Shown: positions 7,265-16,444 of the stretch, piece by piece
Position numbering within the stretch: the first letter of the stretch is position 1
Layout of the letters: each line of letters starts with the position of its first letter
NCBI RefSeq assembly: GCF_016587435.1
Contig: NZ_BNJJ01000008.1
Span: forward strand, 62,001-126,000
Source of the DNA: Dictyobacter formicarum
GTDB lineage: Bacteria > Chloroflexota > Ktedonobacteria > Ktedonobacterales > Ktedonobacteraceae
Reading direction: 5' to 3'
Length of the DNA: 64,000 nucleotides
Program-made: the position numbers and the translations under genes
Notes under the pieces: generated by a model
Seen by the model: only the letters and a program-made list of their open reading frames with translations
What the model was told of the DNA's origin: nothing
The model's database searches: none

Positions 7265-9622
7265 TCAGTTGACGGTTATTGTGGTGCCCACAATTTCTCG
7301 CTGGCAATACTCAACGATTGAACCTGTCAGGGTAACGGTCTCGGCAACGCGTATATCTGCGGCCGAAGCGCCCAGGCTGAAGGTAAAGTCTCCTGGCTCG
7401 GTCACAAAACGCATCGATGGATCATAGAAGGCGAGCCGGGACGGATGGACCTTGAAGGTGAGCTGGCGTGTTTGTCCGGGCTCAAGCGAGATACGAGCAA
7501 AGCCGAGCAAGAGGTGGTCAGGACGAGCAACGGAGGCCACTCTGTCACAGCAATAGAGCTGAACGACCTCATCGCCTGCGACTTCTCCGGCATTGCCTAC
7601 TTTTAACGTGATCTCAATGGATGCAGTGGTATCCTTCGACTGGATCTGCAGGTCACTGTAGGCAAACGTGGTGTAGCTCAGGCCATGTCCAAAGGAGAAG
7701 AGCGGCGTTGTCGGCGAATCGATGTAATCATCAAAAAACATCGCTCGATTGCCTCCCGCGCGGTACCCAACATGAACCGGAATCTGACCGACTGAGCGTG
7801 GCATGCTTACAGGCAGGCGTCCACTGGGATTAACTTTCCCCGTCAGCACATCTGCCAGGCCGTTACCACCTTCTTCACCAGCTGGAAATAGCTGGAGCAA
7901 GGCGCTCGCTTGATTGACTACTGAAGCCAGCGTATGAATGCGCCCGCTGAGCACAACTACAACCAGGGGTGTCTTACAGGCCGCCAGGGCAGCAATCAGT
8001 TCCTGTTGCACACCAGGCAAGTCGAGATTAGTGGCATCATTGGCTTCACCAGACGTCACTGGCCGCAAGAGTCCACTGCGTCCAGCGACCACGACTACGG
8101 CCACATCTGCAGCGCTGACTATCTGGACGGCAGCCTCGAAACCAGATCGATCATCACCCAGCACCTCGCAGCCTTTAGCATAGTCAATCTCAACATCTTT
8201 ATCCAGGGCCGCACGCAAACCCGCCAGCGGTGTGACATGAGGAGTATAAAATGGGCCCGGCGCATAGTCTCCACTGGCCTGGGGCACAGTGAGACCGGTC
8301 GCCTCCGTATTCTGGGGAGCGGCATAGATCAATTCCAAATGAGCCGGATAATGGTAATCGCCCTGCAGGAGCCGCTGATCGTCAGCACCGGGACCGATCA
8401 CTGCCACCCGTTTAATGGTAGGAGCAAGAGGCAGCACACTATTGTTCTTGAGCAGAATGGTTGATTGCGCGACCGCCTGCCGGGCCAGCGCACGCTGATC
8501 AGGAGTTTGAAAGACCGCAGGCGCAGCCCCTGCATCCACATACGGCTGCTCAAAGAGACCCAGCTGGAACTTGAGACGCAATACACGACATACCGCCGTA
8601 TCAACAACCTCTGGCGCTAAACGGCCCGCCTCAACCTCCGCTTTGAGTGGATCACCATAGCAATTGGTCGTGGGCAGCTCCATATCCAGGCCAGCCAGCA
8701 AGGCCAGGCGAGCCGCTTCACCGGGCGTAGCCGCCACCCGATGGTAGTTCATCAACATCTCAACAGAGGCATAGTCCGCAACCACAGGGCCATCGAAGCC
8801 CAACTCGGTACGCAATAAATCGGTCAGAATGGCGGGGCTACCAGCACACGGTAGGCCATCTACGGACGCATACGAATTCATGATCGTGGCAATGCCTGTA
8901 TTTCTCAGCACCGCAGCAAACGGCTCAGCATAGACCTCGCGTAGTTCTCGTGGTCCCAATTGAACTGGACCCCAGTTCCGGCCTCCTTCCGACAGGGCAT
9001 AGCCAAGGAAATGCTTACCTGTAGCGGCCACCCCATGCGCGAGATCATCGCCCTGCAGACCCTGTACATACGCCGTCCCGATCGTCCCGATCAAAACGGG
9101 GTCCTCGCCATACGTCTCTTCTACTCGTCCCCAGCGTGGATCGCGCGCTACATCCAGCACCGGTGCCAGCGCATGCCTGGCACCCACCGCCAGCATCTGA
9201 GAACGGATCACCTCCGCCACCTGCTTCACAAGGTCCGGATTCCAGGTCGCAGCCAGGCCAAGTCCCTGTGGAAAAACGGTGGCATCGCGATGACAGAAGC
9301 CCCCCGTTGACTCCTCATGAACAATGATCGGAATACCCAGCCGTGTACGCTCAAGCACGACCTTTTGCAGCGCATTCATAAAGGCCGCGCTTTCCTGCGG
9401 ATGCAGACCAGTAGCGGCGCCAATGCGTGTAATTTGTCCAATGCCATATGGCATCTTCTCCACCGCCACCTCTGGATTAAAGGTACCCGTGCTGATAAAC
9501 GCCGTACTCCAATAACAGCCCAACTGCGCCAGTTTCTCATCCAGCGTCATCTGAGCCAGCAAATCCTCGACCCGCTGCTCAATAGGAGCCCGCGGGTCGC
9601 GATACAAAGGTATTTGCCCCAT
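7265..9622 (-). CDS. Glycoside hydrolase family 3 (beta-glucosidase/beta-xylosidase)
   Basis: A 785-aa GH3 enzyme. It has an N-terminal TIM barrel (about 1-370) with DVARDPRWGRVEETYGEDP and KHFLGYALSEGGRN, the nucleophile region GPVVADYASVEM (Asp), a middle alpha/beta sandwich with SGEANDATNLDLPG supplying the usual acid/base Glu, and a C-terminal fibronectin-III-like domain (about 670-775). There is no signal peptide, so it should act in the cytoplasm on imported oligosaccharides. It is the last gene of an operon after a binding protein and two permeases, which supports intracellular cleavage of the imported glycoside. Glucosidase versus xylosidase cannot be decided. RBS AAGGATG precedes ATG 9622. 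Confidence 0.9.
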   Translation of the reverse strand: MGQIPLYRDPRAPIEQRVEDLLAQMTLDEKLAQLGCYWSTAFISTGTFNPEVAVEKMPYGIGQITRIGAATGLHPQESAAFMNALQKVVLERTRLGIPIIVHEESTGGFCHRDATVFPQGLGLAATWNPDLVKQVAEVIRSQMLAVGARHALAPVLDVARDPRWGRVEETYGEDPVLIGTIGTAYVQGLQGDDLAHGVAATGKHFLGYALSEGGRNWGPVQLGPRELREVYAEPFAAVLRNTGIATIMNSYASVDGLPCAGSPAILTDLLRTELGFDGPVVADYASVEMLMNYHRVAATPGEAARLALLAGLDMELPTTNCYGDPLKAEVEAGRLAPEVVDTAVCRVLRLKFQLGLFEQPYVDAGAAPAVFQTPDQRALARQAVAQSTILLKNNSVLPLAPTIKRVAVIGPGADDQRLLQGDYHYPAHLELIYAAPQNTEATGLTVPQASGDYAPGPFYTPHVTPLAGLRAALDKDVEIDYAKGCEVLGDDRSGFEAAVQIVSAADVAVVVVAGRSGLLRPVTSGEANDATNLDLPGVQQELIAALAACKTPLVVVVLSGRIHTLASVVNQASALLQLFPAGEEGGNGLADVLTGKVNPSGRLPVSMPRSVGQIPVHVGYRAGGNRAMFFDDYIDSPTTPLFSFGHGLSYTTFAYSDLQIQSKDTTASIEITLKVGNAGEVAGDEVVQLYCCDRVASVARPDHLLLGFARISLEPGQTRQLTFKVHPSRLAFYDPSMRFVTEPGDFTFSLGASAADIRVAETVTLTGSIVEYCQREIVGTTITVN

Positions 9623-9679
9623 ACTTTGTCATCCTTCTAATCGTACTGAGCGCGAGCATGCGCGCAACGTATCCCATTC

Positions 9680-10567
9680 CTACTTACTAAAGCCCGCAAC
9701 CAGACCGCCAAGCAACTGACGACGCCCAAAGATATAAAGGAGGATAATCGGCGTAGCCGAAAGGAAGACAGCGGCCAGAATCGCTGGCACATTCGTCGTG
9801 TATTGTCCCTGGAAGCTCCATAATGCCAGAGGCAGGACGCGCACGCTCGCACTCTGGGTTAACACCAGGGGGAAGAGAAAACCATTCCAGACCTGGATGG
9901 TTTCGTAAATGACCACCGTGATCAAAGCGGGTCGCGACAATGGCATCACCAGGCTGCGCAAGATGCGGAAATGGCCGGCCCCATCCAGCAACATTGATTC
10001 ATGCAACTCTTTGGGAATATCGCGGATATAGGTAACGAGCACCAGGACGGACAGCGGAATGCCAAAGGCCACGCTCGGCAAGATCAACGCGAACAAGGTG
10101 TCATACAAATGCAGATTGGTAATCATCGCATATATCGGAATAATGGTCGCCTGCAACGGAATCGCCAGTCCGACCAGGAACAGGCTAAACACTCCTTGCG
10201 TAAAACCATTGCGAATGCGAGAGATAGCATAGGAAGCAAAGAGCGAGACAATCACAATCAAGAGCACACTGATTACGGTCACAAATGCAGTATTCGCAAA
10301 ATAGAGACCAAAATCGTTAGAAAGGATATCCCCATAATTGCTTAGGGTTGGATGTGTGGGAGGCAGCCAGGGAGTATCTGTAAAGAAGTCTGCCAGTGGT
10401 CGCAGACTGGTCATAAACATATAGAGAACTGGATAGAATGAGATAATGAGCCAGATGACACCAAAAAGGATGGGAACAATCTCCCACATCTGGCCCAAGG
10501 AGCGCGAACGCCTCTGCTGTGGTTGCCGCTCAGTCGCAGCTTTCTCAGGAAGTATGCCTACACCCAT
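9680..10567 (-). CDS. Carbohydrate ABC transporter permease, MalG/MsmG type
   Basis: Inner-membrane permease of 295 aa with about six transmembrane segments, the first at residues 28-50 after a basic cytoplasmic N-terminus. The EAA-loop motif is HESMLLDGAGHFRILRSLVMPLSRPAL, the contact site for the ATPase. It is the second permease of a CUT1-class sugar importer whose ATPase is not encoded here; such systems often share an MsmK-like ATPase. It lies 57 nt before the GH3 gene and 37 nt after the MalF-type permease. Confidence 0.9.
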   Translation of the reverse strand: MGVGILPEKAATERQPQQRRSRSLGQMWEIVPILFGVIWLIISFYPVLYMFMTSLRPLADFFTDTPWLPPTHPTLSNYGDILSNDFGLYFANTAFVTVISVLLIVIVSLFASYAISRIRNGFTQGVFSLFLVGLAIPLQATIIPIYAMITNLHLYDTLFALILPSVAFGIPLSVLVLVTYIRDIPKELHESMLLDGAGHFRILRSLVMPLSRPALITVVIYETIQVWNGFLFPLVLTQSASVRVLPLALWSFQGQYTTNVPAILAAVFLSATPIILLYIFGRRQLLGGLVAGFSK

Positions 10568-10604
10568 AGAAGTACCTTACTTTCCAATGTAACAATGTGC
10601 TGGT

Positions 10605-11543
10605 TTACAATCCTTCCAACTGGCTTGACATCTTGGTAAAACCGGTAAAACGCAGCAGTATAAACGAAAGGACGATGCCAAAAAGAGCCAGGAGCACTGC
10701 CAGCACGCTTCCATAGCCAACCGACTCATTGGGGAAGGCCGTAATATACATCTGTAGCGGCAAGACACGAGTAGCGTAGCCAGGTCCGCCTCCGGTTGTC
10801 ACCCAGAAGAGATCGAAATAGGTGAGAGAACCAGTGAAAATCAGCGTGGTAGAAGTAATGATCGTATACTTCAACTGGGGCAGCGTAATCGAGAAGAAAT
10901 TTTGTATCCGGCCAGCGCCATCGATATTAGCCGCCTCATACAATTCCTTTGGAATCTGACGCGCGCCACCCAGGTAGAGTAAGGCATGAAAAGGAATAAA
11001 CTGCCAGCAGATAATCGCCATCACGACAAAAAACGCCAGATCCGGGTCGCCCAACCAGCCTCTCGCCAGACCTGGCAGGCCAATCGTCTTTAAAAAAGTA
11101 TCCAATAAGCCGAAGTTAGGGTCCAGAATCGACACCCAGGTCAGACCAATCGCAACCGCCGAGAAGAGGAGCGGAATAAAATAGACAACGCTAAGAACCG
11201 CACGGTACCGCTGTTGTCCCGCCATAAAAACGCCCAGGATCAGGCTCAGCGGTGTCTGGACAATCCAGCTCACAATCATAACCTCGACGGTTAATATCAG
11301 CGCATGGCCAGTAACCGAATCCGACAGGAGCGCGATCCAGTTTTTCAGTCCGACCCAGGTAGCCGGCGAAAGGCCATTCCAGTTGGTGAAGCTTAAATAG
11401 ACCGCGATAAACATCGGCACAATGGCAAAGAGAAGGTAGAACGCCAGCGCTGGCAGAGTCCACAGTACCGCGATCCAACCCGAGCGTCGAGAAACCTTAG
11501 AGCTGTTGGATGATGTTTTTGAAACCTTGATTGATGCGCTCAT
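10605..11543 (-). CDS. Carbohydrate ABC transporter permease, MalF/MsmF type
   Basis: A protein of 312 aa with six predicted membrane helices. The EAA loop KELYEAANIDGAGRIQNFF precedes the fifth helix. Start ATG 11543 is chosen because GGAGGG lies 5-10 nt upstream; the frame stays open further upstream to 11642, but that part includes a palindrome and is not conserved-looking. It forms the heterodimeric channel with the permease downstream. Confidence 0.9.
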   Translation of the reverse strand: MSASIKVSKTSSNSSKVSRRSGWIAVLWTLPALAFYLLFAIVPMFIAVYLSFTNWNGLSPATWVGLKNWIALLSDSVTGHALILTVEVMIVSWIVQTPLSLILGVFMAGQQRYRAVLSVVYFIPLLFSAVAIGLTWVSILDPNFGLLDTFLKTIGLPGLARGWLGDPDLAFFVVMAIICWQFIPFHALLYLGGARQIPKELYEAANIDGAGRIQNFFSITLPQLKYTIITSTTLIFTGSLTYFDLFWVTTGGGPGYATRVLPLQMYITAFPNESVGYGSVLAVLLALFGIVLSFILLRFTGFTKMSSQLEGL

Positions 11544-11565
11544 ACGCGCCCTCCGATCTACTGAA

Positions 11566-11607
11566 TTTGCATTTCTACCTCTTTTACAGGAGAGGTAGAA
11601 ATGCAAA
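11566..11607. repeat. 17-bp perfect inverted repeat between binding-protein and permease genes
   Basis: Arms 11566-11582 (TTTGCATTTCTACCTCT) and 11591-11607 enclose an 8-nt loop. In ABC operons a stem-loop after the binding-protein gene commonly stabilises or attenuates the transcript so that the binding protein is made in excess. That role is inferred here. Confidence 0.65.
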
Positions 11608-11659
11608 CAAGGGTGGGGATAGCAACCTGTAAGAGCATACATGCTCGCCGGTCACCCGC

Positions 11660-13003
11660 CTATGAAGCACTCAAGGTTTTATTCATATTGTCCGAGAACT
11701 GCTGAGGAGTAATCTGCTTCAAGAACAACTGATCAAGGTTCGTCAGCAGCACCTGCGCTGGTTGTGGCAGTAATGCCTGGTCCCAGGACAACTGAAAGTG
11801 CGGTGAGGTCTGCACCATCTTATAGTTATACTGCAGCCACTCGCCGTTAGGGGCGCTGGCCAGCTGCGACTCAATACCTTGAACCGGAGGCACATCGCCG
11901 ACGGCAATAAATTGTTTGACCTCTTCATCGCCCAGAACAGCGTCCTTCAGATACGTGATACAGCTCTGCGGCGACTTAGCGGTTTTCGAGATTGAATAGA
12001 AGTTGCAGGGATTACCATAAATGTTGGCGGCATTGCCTTTACCACCCTCAACACTTGGGAAGGGGAACCAGCCGAGCTTATCAGATTTGATGAAATCGGG
12101 GCTATTCGTCTGGATCACAGGGAAATTCCAGCTTCCTTGCAGCATCATGGCTGCTTTTCCAGTGTAGAGCAACGCCGTATCCTGGTTGGTATCGGCAATG
12201 GTTGAAGCATAGGAGGATCCAAATGCCCCCATAGTTACCAACTGCTGAATAGCAGTATTAGCCTTAATGAATGCATCTTGCGACCAGGCATTGGCTTTAC
12301 CCGCCAGCACCGCATTAAAAGCGTCTGGCCCACCGATGCGATCGGTAAGATACTCCGAATACATCAAGTACGGCCATTTGCTACCTCCGGCCAGCGCTAT
12401 CGGAATCACATTATTCTTTTTCAATGTGTCGACGGCGTTGAGCAGCTCATTCCAGGTTTGCGGGGCATTCAATTTATATTGCTTGAAAATGTCCTTATTA
12501 TAAAAGAACAGAACTGGCTGCACGCCGCTGGTTGGGACACCATAGAGCTTGCCGTTGAAGGTCGCTCCAGCCAGAACTGAAGGGATAATACGGTTCTTCC
12601 AGCTGGCATCGGAATTGAAGTCGTTGGTCATGTCATACACATCATTGGCATCGATATAGCTTTTCAGGATGCCACCACCCCAACCAAAGAAAATATCGGG
12701 TGGATTATGTGCGCCCATGGCGACCTGGAGTTTTTGCTTGTAGGGATCATTCTGGAAGAAATTGAGGGTTGCGCGAATATTGGAGTGCTTGGTATTAAAA
12801 TCATTGGTAATCGTCTGAACAACTTTTTGCTCACTACCGGTACGGATATCCCAAATTGTAACGCCGTTCGTGCTACCGCTGCCGCCTCCTGTTGTGGTCG
12901 TTGATTGGCTGCTCCCAACACCGAAGCATCCTGCCAGCGATGTTGCCAGCGCTGCGCCACCTGTAACCTCTAGAAAAGTGCGACGTGATATCTTTGTTTG
13001 CAT
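11660..13003 (-). CDS. Sugar ABC transporter substrate-binding lipoprotein
   Basis: A family-1 extracellular solute-binding protein of 447 aa. The N-terminus (MQTKISRRTFLEVTGGAA) carries a twin-arginine-like RRTFLE, a hydrophobic stretch and the lipobox LAGC, so it is an exported, lipid-anchored protein, probably Tat-dependent. A Ser/Thr/Gly linker follows, then the MalE-like fold (VTIWDIRTGSEQK, GVPTSGVQPVLFFYNKDIF, AAMMLQGSWNF). ATG 13003 is preferred over an upstream in-frame start at 13048 because it begins the signal peptide. It is the first structural gene of the sugar operon, downstream of the LacI regulator. Confidence 0.92.
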   Translation of the reverse strand: MQTKISRRTFLEVTGGAALATSLAGCFGVGSSQSTTTTGGGSGSTNGVTIWDIRTGSEQKVVQTITNDFNTKHSNIRATLNFFQNDPYKQKLQVAMGAHNPPDIFFGWGGGILKSYIDANDVYDMTNDFNSDASWKNRIIPSVLAGATFNGKLYGVPTSGVQPVLFFYNKDIFKQYKLNAPQTWNELLNAVDTLKKNNVIPIALAGGSKWPYLMYSEYLTDRIGGPDAFNAVLAGKANAWSQDAFIKANTAIQQLVTMGAFGSSYASTIADTNQDTALLYTGKAAMMLQGSWNFPVIQTNSPDFIKSDKLGWFPFPSVEGGKGNAANIYGNPCNFYSISKTAKSPQSCITYLKDAVLGDEEVKQFIAVGDVPPVQGIESQLASAPNGEWLQYNYKMVQTSPHFQLSWDQALLPQPAQVLLTNLDQLFLKQITPQQFSDNMNKTLSAS

Positions 13004-13051
13004 TGCTCTGCTTCTCCGGCACCTATGCCTACCAGGTTTGTATGTCATGCC

Positions 13052-13076
13052 TGGTATTTATAATCAAATAATACCA
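13052..13076. promoter_or_regulatory. Palindrome upstream of the sugar operon (possible operator)
   Basis: TGGTATT (13052-13058) and AATACCA (13070-13076) form a 7-bp inverted repeat 49 nt before the binding-protein start. Its size and position suit a LacI-family or other operator. No binding site model was available to test it. Confidence 0.4.
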
Positions 13077-13212
13077 AATCAAAAATTATCAATGATTGTC
13101 GGGCACCATTCCAACGAAAAGCATTCACCACTCTTCGATAGGAAATTGGGAAAAACGCTGCTACCTCTCCTTTCTACGCCAGAAAGACCGATCGATAAAA
13201 ACGTATGGAGGC

Positions 13213-14250
13213 TTACCTCTTTGCATCATCTAGAGGTCTGCATGAATCGCGCACGACCAGATGGGTTGTTAGCTCAACACGCATGCTATCTAGCGGCTCT
13301 CCATTAATCAAATGCAACAGCATTGTTGTAGCAACCCGCCCCATCTCTCGCAGTGGTTGGCGTATCGTTGTCAGATTAGGAGTGATGATAGACGCTGTTG
13401 GAACATCATCGAAGCCAATCACGCTCATGTCGTCGGGAATATTCAAGCCACGGGCACGTAGCGCGCTATAGACGCCGGTTGCCTGCTCATCACAGCCAGC
13501 AAAAATAGCTGTAGGAGGCTCTGGCAAATCCAACAATGCGTTGGTCTGCTCATACCCGCTGTCAGGAGAGAAATCCCCCAGACAGATAAAAGCCGGATTT
13601 ATCTGCAGCCCTGCGGTTTCCAGGGCTGAACGATAGCCCGCGACGCGATCTTGACTACATGGGAGCGTAGTTGGACCGGTAATGACAGCGACCCGGCGAT
13701 GGCCGAGCGAAATAAGATACTCCGTAGCCGTACGACCACCAAGCCAGTTGGTGGCCCCGACCGACGGCGTATCGGGCCCCAGTTCCCCTCCGTGATCGAC
13801 AACGACAAAAGGAATATTGTGACGATGCAATGGATCGAAATGTCGCGGTTCACCGTGTGCAAGCACCAGAATAGCTCCATCGGATGGACTCTTCTGGATT
13901 TTGCTCATCCAGCGCTGCTCAAGCTCTGTAGAATGATGCGTAGATGAGATCGCCAGGCGAAGGTCTGTGCGAGCGATTACTTCCTCTACGCCGCGCGCGA
14001 TTTCGAACGAATACATGCTATCAAATCCGGGAAACAGCATGTCGACAATACCGCTGTGCTCCTTCCGTAAAAGCTTCTTCGCGCGGCCCTGGATAAGTCC
14101 ATGTTCCTCCAGCAATTGTTCCACACGCTTACGAGTTTCGGGTGCTACATCGGGTCGATGATGTAATACACGGGAAACGGTGGGAATAGAAACTCCTGCT
14201 TTCGCAGCAATTTCTGCCATAGTGCTACGCTTAGATAAAGATTGCTTCAT
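13213..14250 (-). CDS. LacI-family transcriptional regulator
   Basis: A protein of 345 aa. The N-terminal helix-turn-helix reads MAEIAAKAGVSIPTVSRVLHHRPDV, the classic LacI signature, followed by a hinge and a periplasmic-binding-protein-like sugar sensor domain (GGRTATEYLISLGHRRVAVITGP; PDDMSVIGFDDVP). ATG 14250 is preferred to the upstream in-frame start at 14373, which would add unrelated residues before the HTH. It precedes the sugar-binding-protein gene in the same direction and is the likely repressor of that operon and of itself; an inverted repeat lies just upstream of its start. Confidence 0.9.
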   Translation of the reverse strand: MKQSLSKRSTMAEIAAKAGVSIPTVSRVLHHRPDVAPETRKRVEQLLEEHGLIQGRAKKLLRKEHSGIVDMLFPGFDSMYSFEIARGVEEVIARTDLRLAISSTHHSTELEQRWMSKIQKSPSDGAILVLAHGEPRHFDPLHRHNIPFVVVDHGGELGPDTPSVGATNWLGGRTATEYLISLGHRRVAVITGPTTLPCSQDRVAGYRSALETAGLQINPAFICLGDFSPDSGYEQTNALLDLPEPPTAIFAGCDEQATGVYSALRARGLNIPDDMSVIGFDDVPTASIITPNLTTIRQPLREMGRVATTMLLHLINGEPLDSMRVELTTHLVVRDSCRPLDDAKR

Positions 14251-14270
14251 TATCGGAAAACACCTGTTTC

Positions 14271-14304
14271 TTTTATCGGAATAATAATAAGTATTCCCGT
14301 AAAA
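14271..14304. promoter_or_regulatory. Probable autoregulatory operator of the LacI-type gene
   Basis: TTTTATCGGAATA (14271-14283) and TATTCCCGTAAAA (14292-14304) form an inverted repeat matching at 11 of 13 positions, 21-54 nt upstream of the start codon. The half-site TTTTA(T/C)CGG recurs in the long palindrome at 14421-14474, suggesting a shared regulator. This is an inference. Confidence 0.5.
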
Positions 14305-14420
14305 TTCATGTTTGTCAAGGGGATGAGCTAACAAAGAAATATCGAACATGCATCGTGCTATCTTTTCATTCAAGCATTATGTAACTACAATCATGAGGAA
14401 TAAACGAAAGGAGTATAGAG

Positions 14421-14474
14421 ATAATCCCTTTCAATTTTACCGATAAACTTATCGGTAAAATTGAAAGGGATTAT
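14421..14474. repeat. 54-bp near-continuous palindrome (26-bp perfect arms)
   Basis: Arms 14421-14446 and 14449-14474 are exact complements around a 2-nt centre. The core TTTTACCGATAA is repeated in inverted form. ATTTTT follows on the plus strand only. It lies between the methyltransferase stop and the LacI gene, both minus strand. It may terminate transcription, or its core may be an operator related to 14271-14304. Confidence 0.75.
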
Positions 14475-14526
14475 ATTTTTCAGGGTGACCACAGGTGACG
14501 GAACTGAGGGATGAACTACCACTCAG

Positions 14527-15379
14527 TTACTTGCGGGCGGTGAGAGAAAACATCTGTGGCATGTTAGGCTGATCGGGAGGCAGAGACCAATGACCCTCAG
14601 AATCGACCATGCCTGCAAAGGGGGGAGCATCATTGATGTAGAGATACTCACGCAAGCTCGTCAAGGTCAGATTACTGTCTAGCACGGCCGTAACGATGTC
14701 ACCCAGACCCCAGCTAAATTCGTGGTGACGGTTAGGATTGACGAAATCTTGTATGCCTGATACATACTCTCCACCAGGGAGCCCTTGCCCGCCCGCGGCG
14801 ACATAATCGCCCACCCCATCCTCAAAGCTCAGCGCCTCTCCCCGCGTGGTATAGGGAGACGTTCGCCTTCCGTCCCAGTCAAACATCCGTGAAACGGGAT
14901 GGCGATCAATCACGATCAGCGATCCTCCTGGACGCAGAATAGCAGCCACCCCTTTAGCCCAGGTTTTGATATCGGAGAGCCAGCAGATTGCTCCATAGGA
15001 ACAAAATGCCCGGTCGAACCGCTGCTGACTCGCGGCTGTCTCTTGGAACCATTCATAGAGATCGCTACGGACAAACGTGGCAGCGATGCCGGTCTGCTGG
15101 GAGAGGGTGCGCGCGAAGTCGATGGCGGTATCGCTGATATCGACGCCCGTTACGATGGCACCCAGGCGAACCAACGAGAGCGTATCTTGTCCGGCATTGC
15201 ACTGCAAATGGACGACCGAACGTCCACGGATGTCCCCTAGCAGTTCTAGTTCTTCAGGATGTAATGTGGTCCCTCCGTTGCGGAAAAAGGCCACCTGATC
15301 GCCCCGGTGACTATTGTGAGCCCGGGTAGCCTCATTCCAGGAACGGCGATTCTCTTCGTGCAGATCTTTCTTTGCGCAT
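14527..15379 (-). CDS. Class I SAM-dependent methyltransferase with a frameshifted N-terminus
   Basis: From 15294 leftward a 255-aa frame contains the Rossmann SAM site VVHLQCNAGQDTLSLVRLGA and VTGVDISDTAIDFA, then FCSYGAICWLSDI and a RPGGSLIVIDRHP strand. That frame begins only at an internal GTG. Further upstream the same frame continues as HEENRRSWNEATRAHNSHRG, the usual start of this family, but lacks any start codon. An ATG at 15379 with an AGGAG RBS is one base out of frame. Removing one A from the AAAGAAAGA run near 15370 would join them. The protein is therefore either truncated or affected by a one-base sequence error. Substrate is unknown. Confidence 0.8.
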
Positions 15380-15488
15380 GAGGAAACTCCTTTTTAAATA
15401 CAGGAAAAGCATATCGTATTCTGATGAGAAAAACAAGGCTGTAAAGCATGTGATATTTTTCATGCCTTATTTACCTCTGCGACCCATA

Positions 15489-15497
15489 TGCTATAAT
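15489..15497 (+). promoter_or_regulatory. Extended -10 promoter for the DUF488 gene
   Basis: TGCTATAAT (15489-15497) is a perfect extended -10 element 62 nt upstream of the ATG. No convincing -35 is present, as is usual for extended -10 promoters. Confidence 0.5.
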
Positions 15498-15558
15498 GTA
15501 TCGTGTGGCGATGTGGATGAGGGCTTTTGGAATGTAAACGTAGAGGAGGAGGTTAATC

Positions 15559-15936
15559 ATGAGCTCTAAGTCTCTGGTCGTTCATCTGAAGCGTGCTTAT
15601 GAGGAGAAGGGGGCGGATGATGGGACGCGTGTATTGGTCGAGCGGCTCTGGCCGCGTGGCATCTCCAAGGAAAAAGCGCAGATAGACCTCTGGTTGAAAG
15701 AGGTGGCTCCAAGCAATGATCTGCGCCGCTGGTTTGGGCATGTGCCCGAGCGGTTTGCCGAGTTTCGTCGCCGTTATGAAAAGGAATTAGACTCGGCTGA
15801 AGCAAAGGCAGCCCTGGAAAAACTGTATGAACTGGCGCAACAGGGGCCAGTGACGCTCATTTTTGCGGCACACGACGTGCAACATTCGGGCGCCCTGGTT
15901 TTGCGCGATGTGCTCCTCCGTCGCAAGCATAGCTAA
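15559..15936 (+). CDS. DUF488 family protein
   Basis: A protein of 125 aa with the family's pattern: VHLKRAYEEKGADDGTRVLVERLWPRGISKEKAQIDLWLKEVAPS, then LRRWFGH and a C-terminal strand VTLIFAAHD. Members are small cytosolic proteins of unestablished biochemical role. The AGGAGG Shine-Dalgarno at 15544-15551 fixes the start at 15559. It appears monocistronic, divergent from the methyltransferase. Confidence 0.9.
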   Translation: MSSKSLVVHLKRAYEEKGADDGTRVLVERLWPRGISKEKAQIDLWLKEVAPSNDLRRWFGHVPERFAEFRRRYEKELDSAEAKAALEKLYELAQQGPVTLIFAAHDVQHSGALVLRDVLLRRKHS

Positions 15937-16087
15937 AACATCTTTCCCTCTAACAAGAAAAAGTCTTCTACCAGTCTTATATATAATTTTGCAAGACATT
16001 GTTCGACGATTTTTATACAAATTTTATACCCTTTGGATAGACAAAGCATGTTTTATATGCTAAGCTGAGAAAGATTTCTACTTCCGT

Positions 16088-16426
16088 ATGTCTGATACCG
16101 TCTTTCCAGCAACCGCGTTAGCACAATCAATCCAGGAGCCAGTGTCACGCCAGGCCATTGTCGCTAAGAAAGGACAGCTGAATCTGCACGCAGTGCTGGC
16201 GCAACTGGTGAATACAATTACCCTGCCCCTGCGTTTACCTGAAATGCTGCAACTACTGACGGAACTGGTCACCCAGGCCTTGGATATAGATCTGTGCATG
16301 CGCATACAAAAACTTTGCCCGCTTGATCTAGAGCATATGCCTGATCTCCTTCCTTTGCTCATGGCGCTCAAAAGTTATCGCCTGCGCGCGCACCAATGGC
16401 GTTGCGACGAAAGTCTGGATGACTAA
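16088..16426 (+). CDS. Small hypothetical protein, possibly a GAF-protein remnant
   Basis: 112 aa. The central stretch LNLHAVLAQLVNTITLPLRLPEMLQLLTELVTQALDID resembles the linker helix that leads into GAF domains of sensor kinases, but no GAF core follows. It could be a small real protein or the remains of a larger sensor. There is no strong RBS. The gene converges with the one at 16445. Confidence 0.35.
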   Translation: MSDTVFPATALAQSIQEPVSRQAIVAKKGQLNLHAVLAQLVNTITLPLRLPEMLQLLTELVTQALDIDLCMRIQKLCPLDLEHMPDLLPLLMALKSYRLRAHQWRCDESLDD

Positions 16427-16444
16427 CTTGCTGATATGCGCAGT

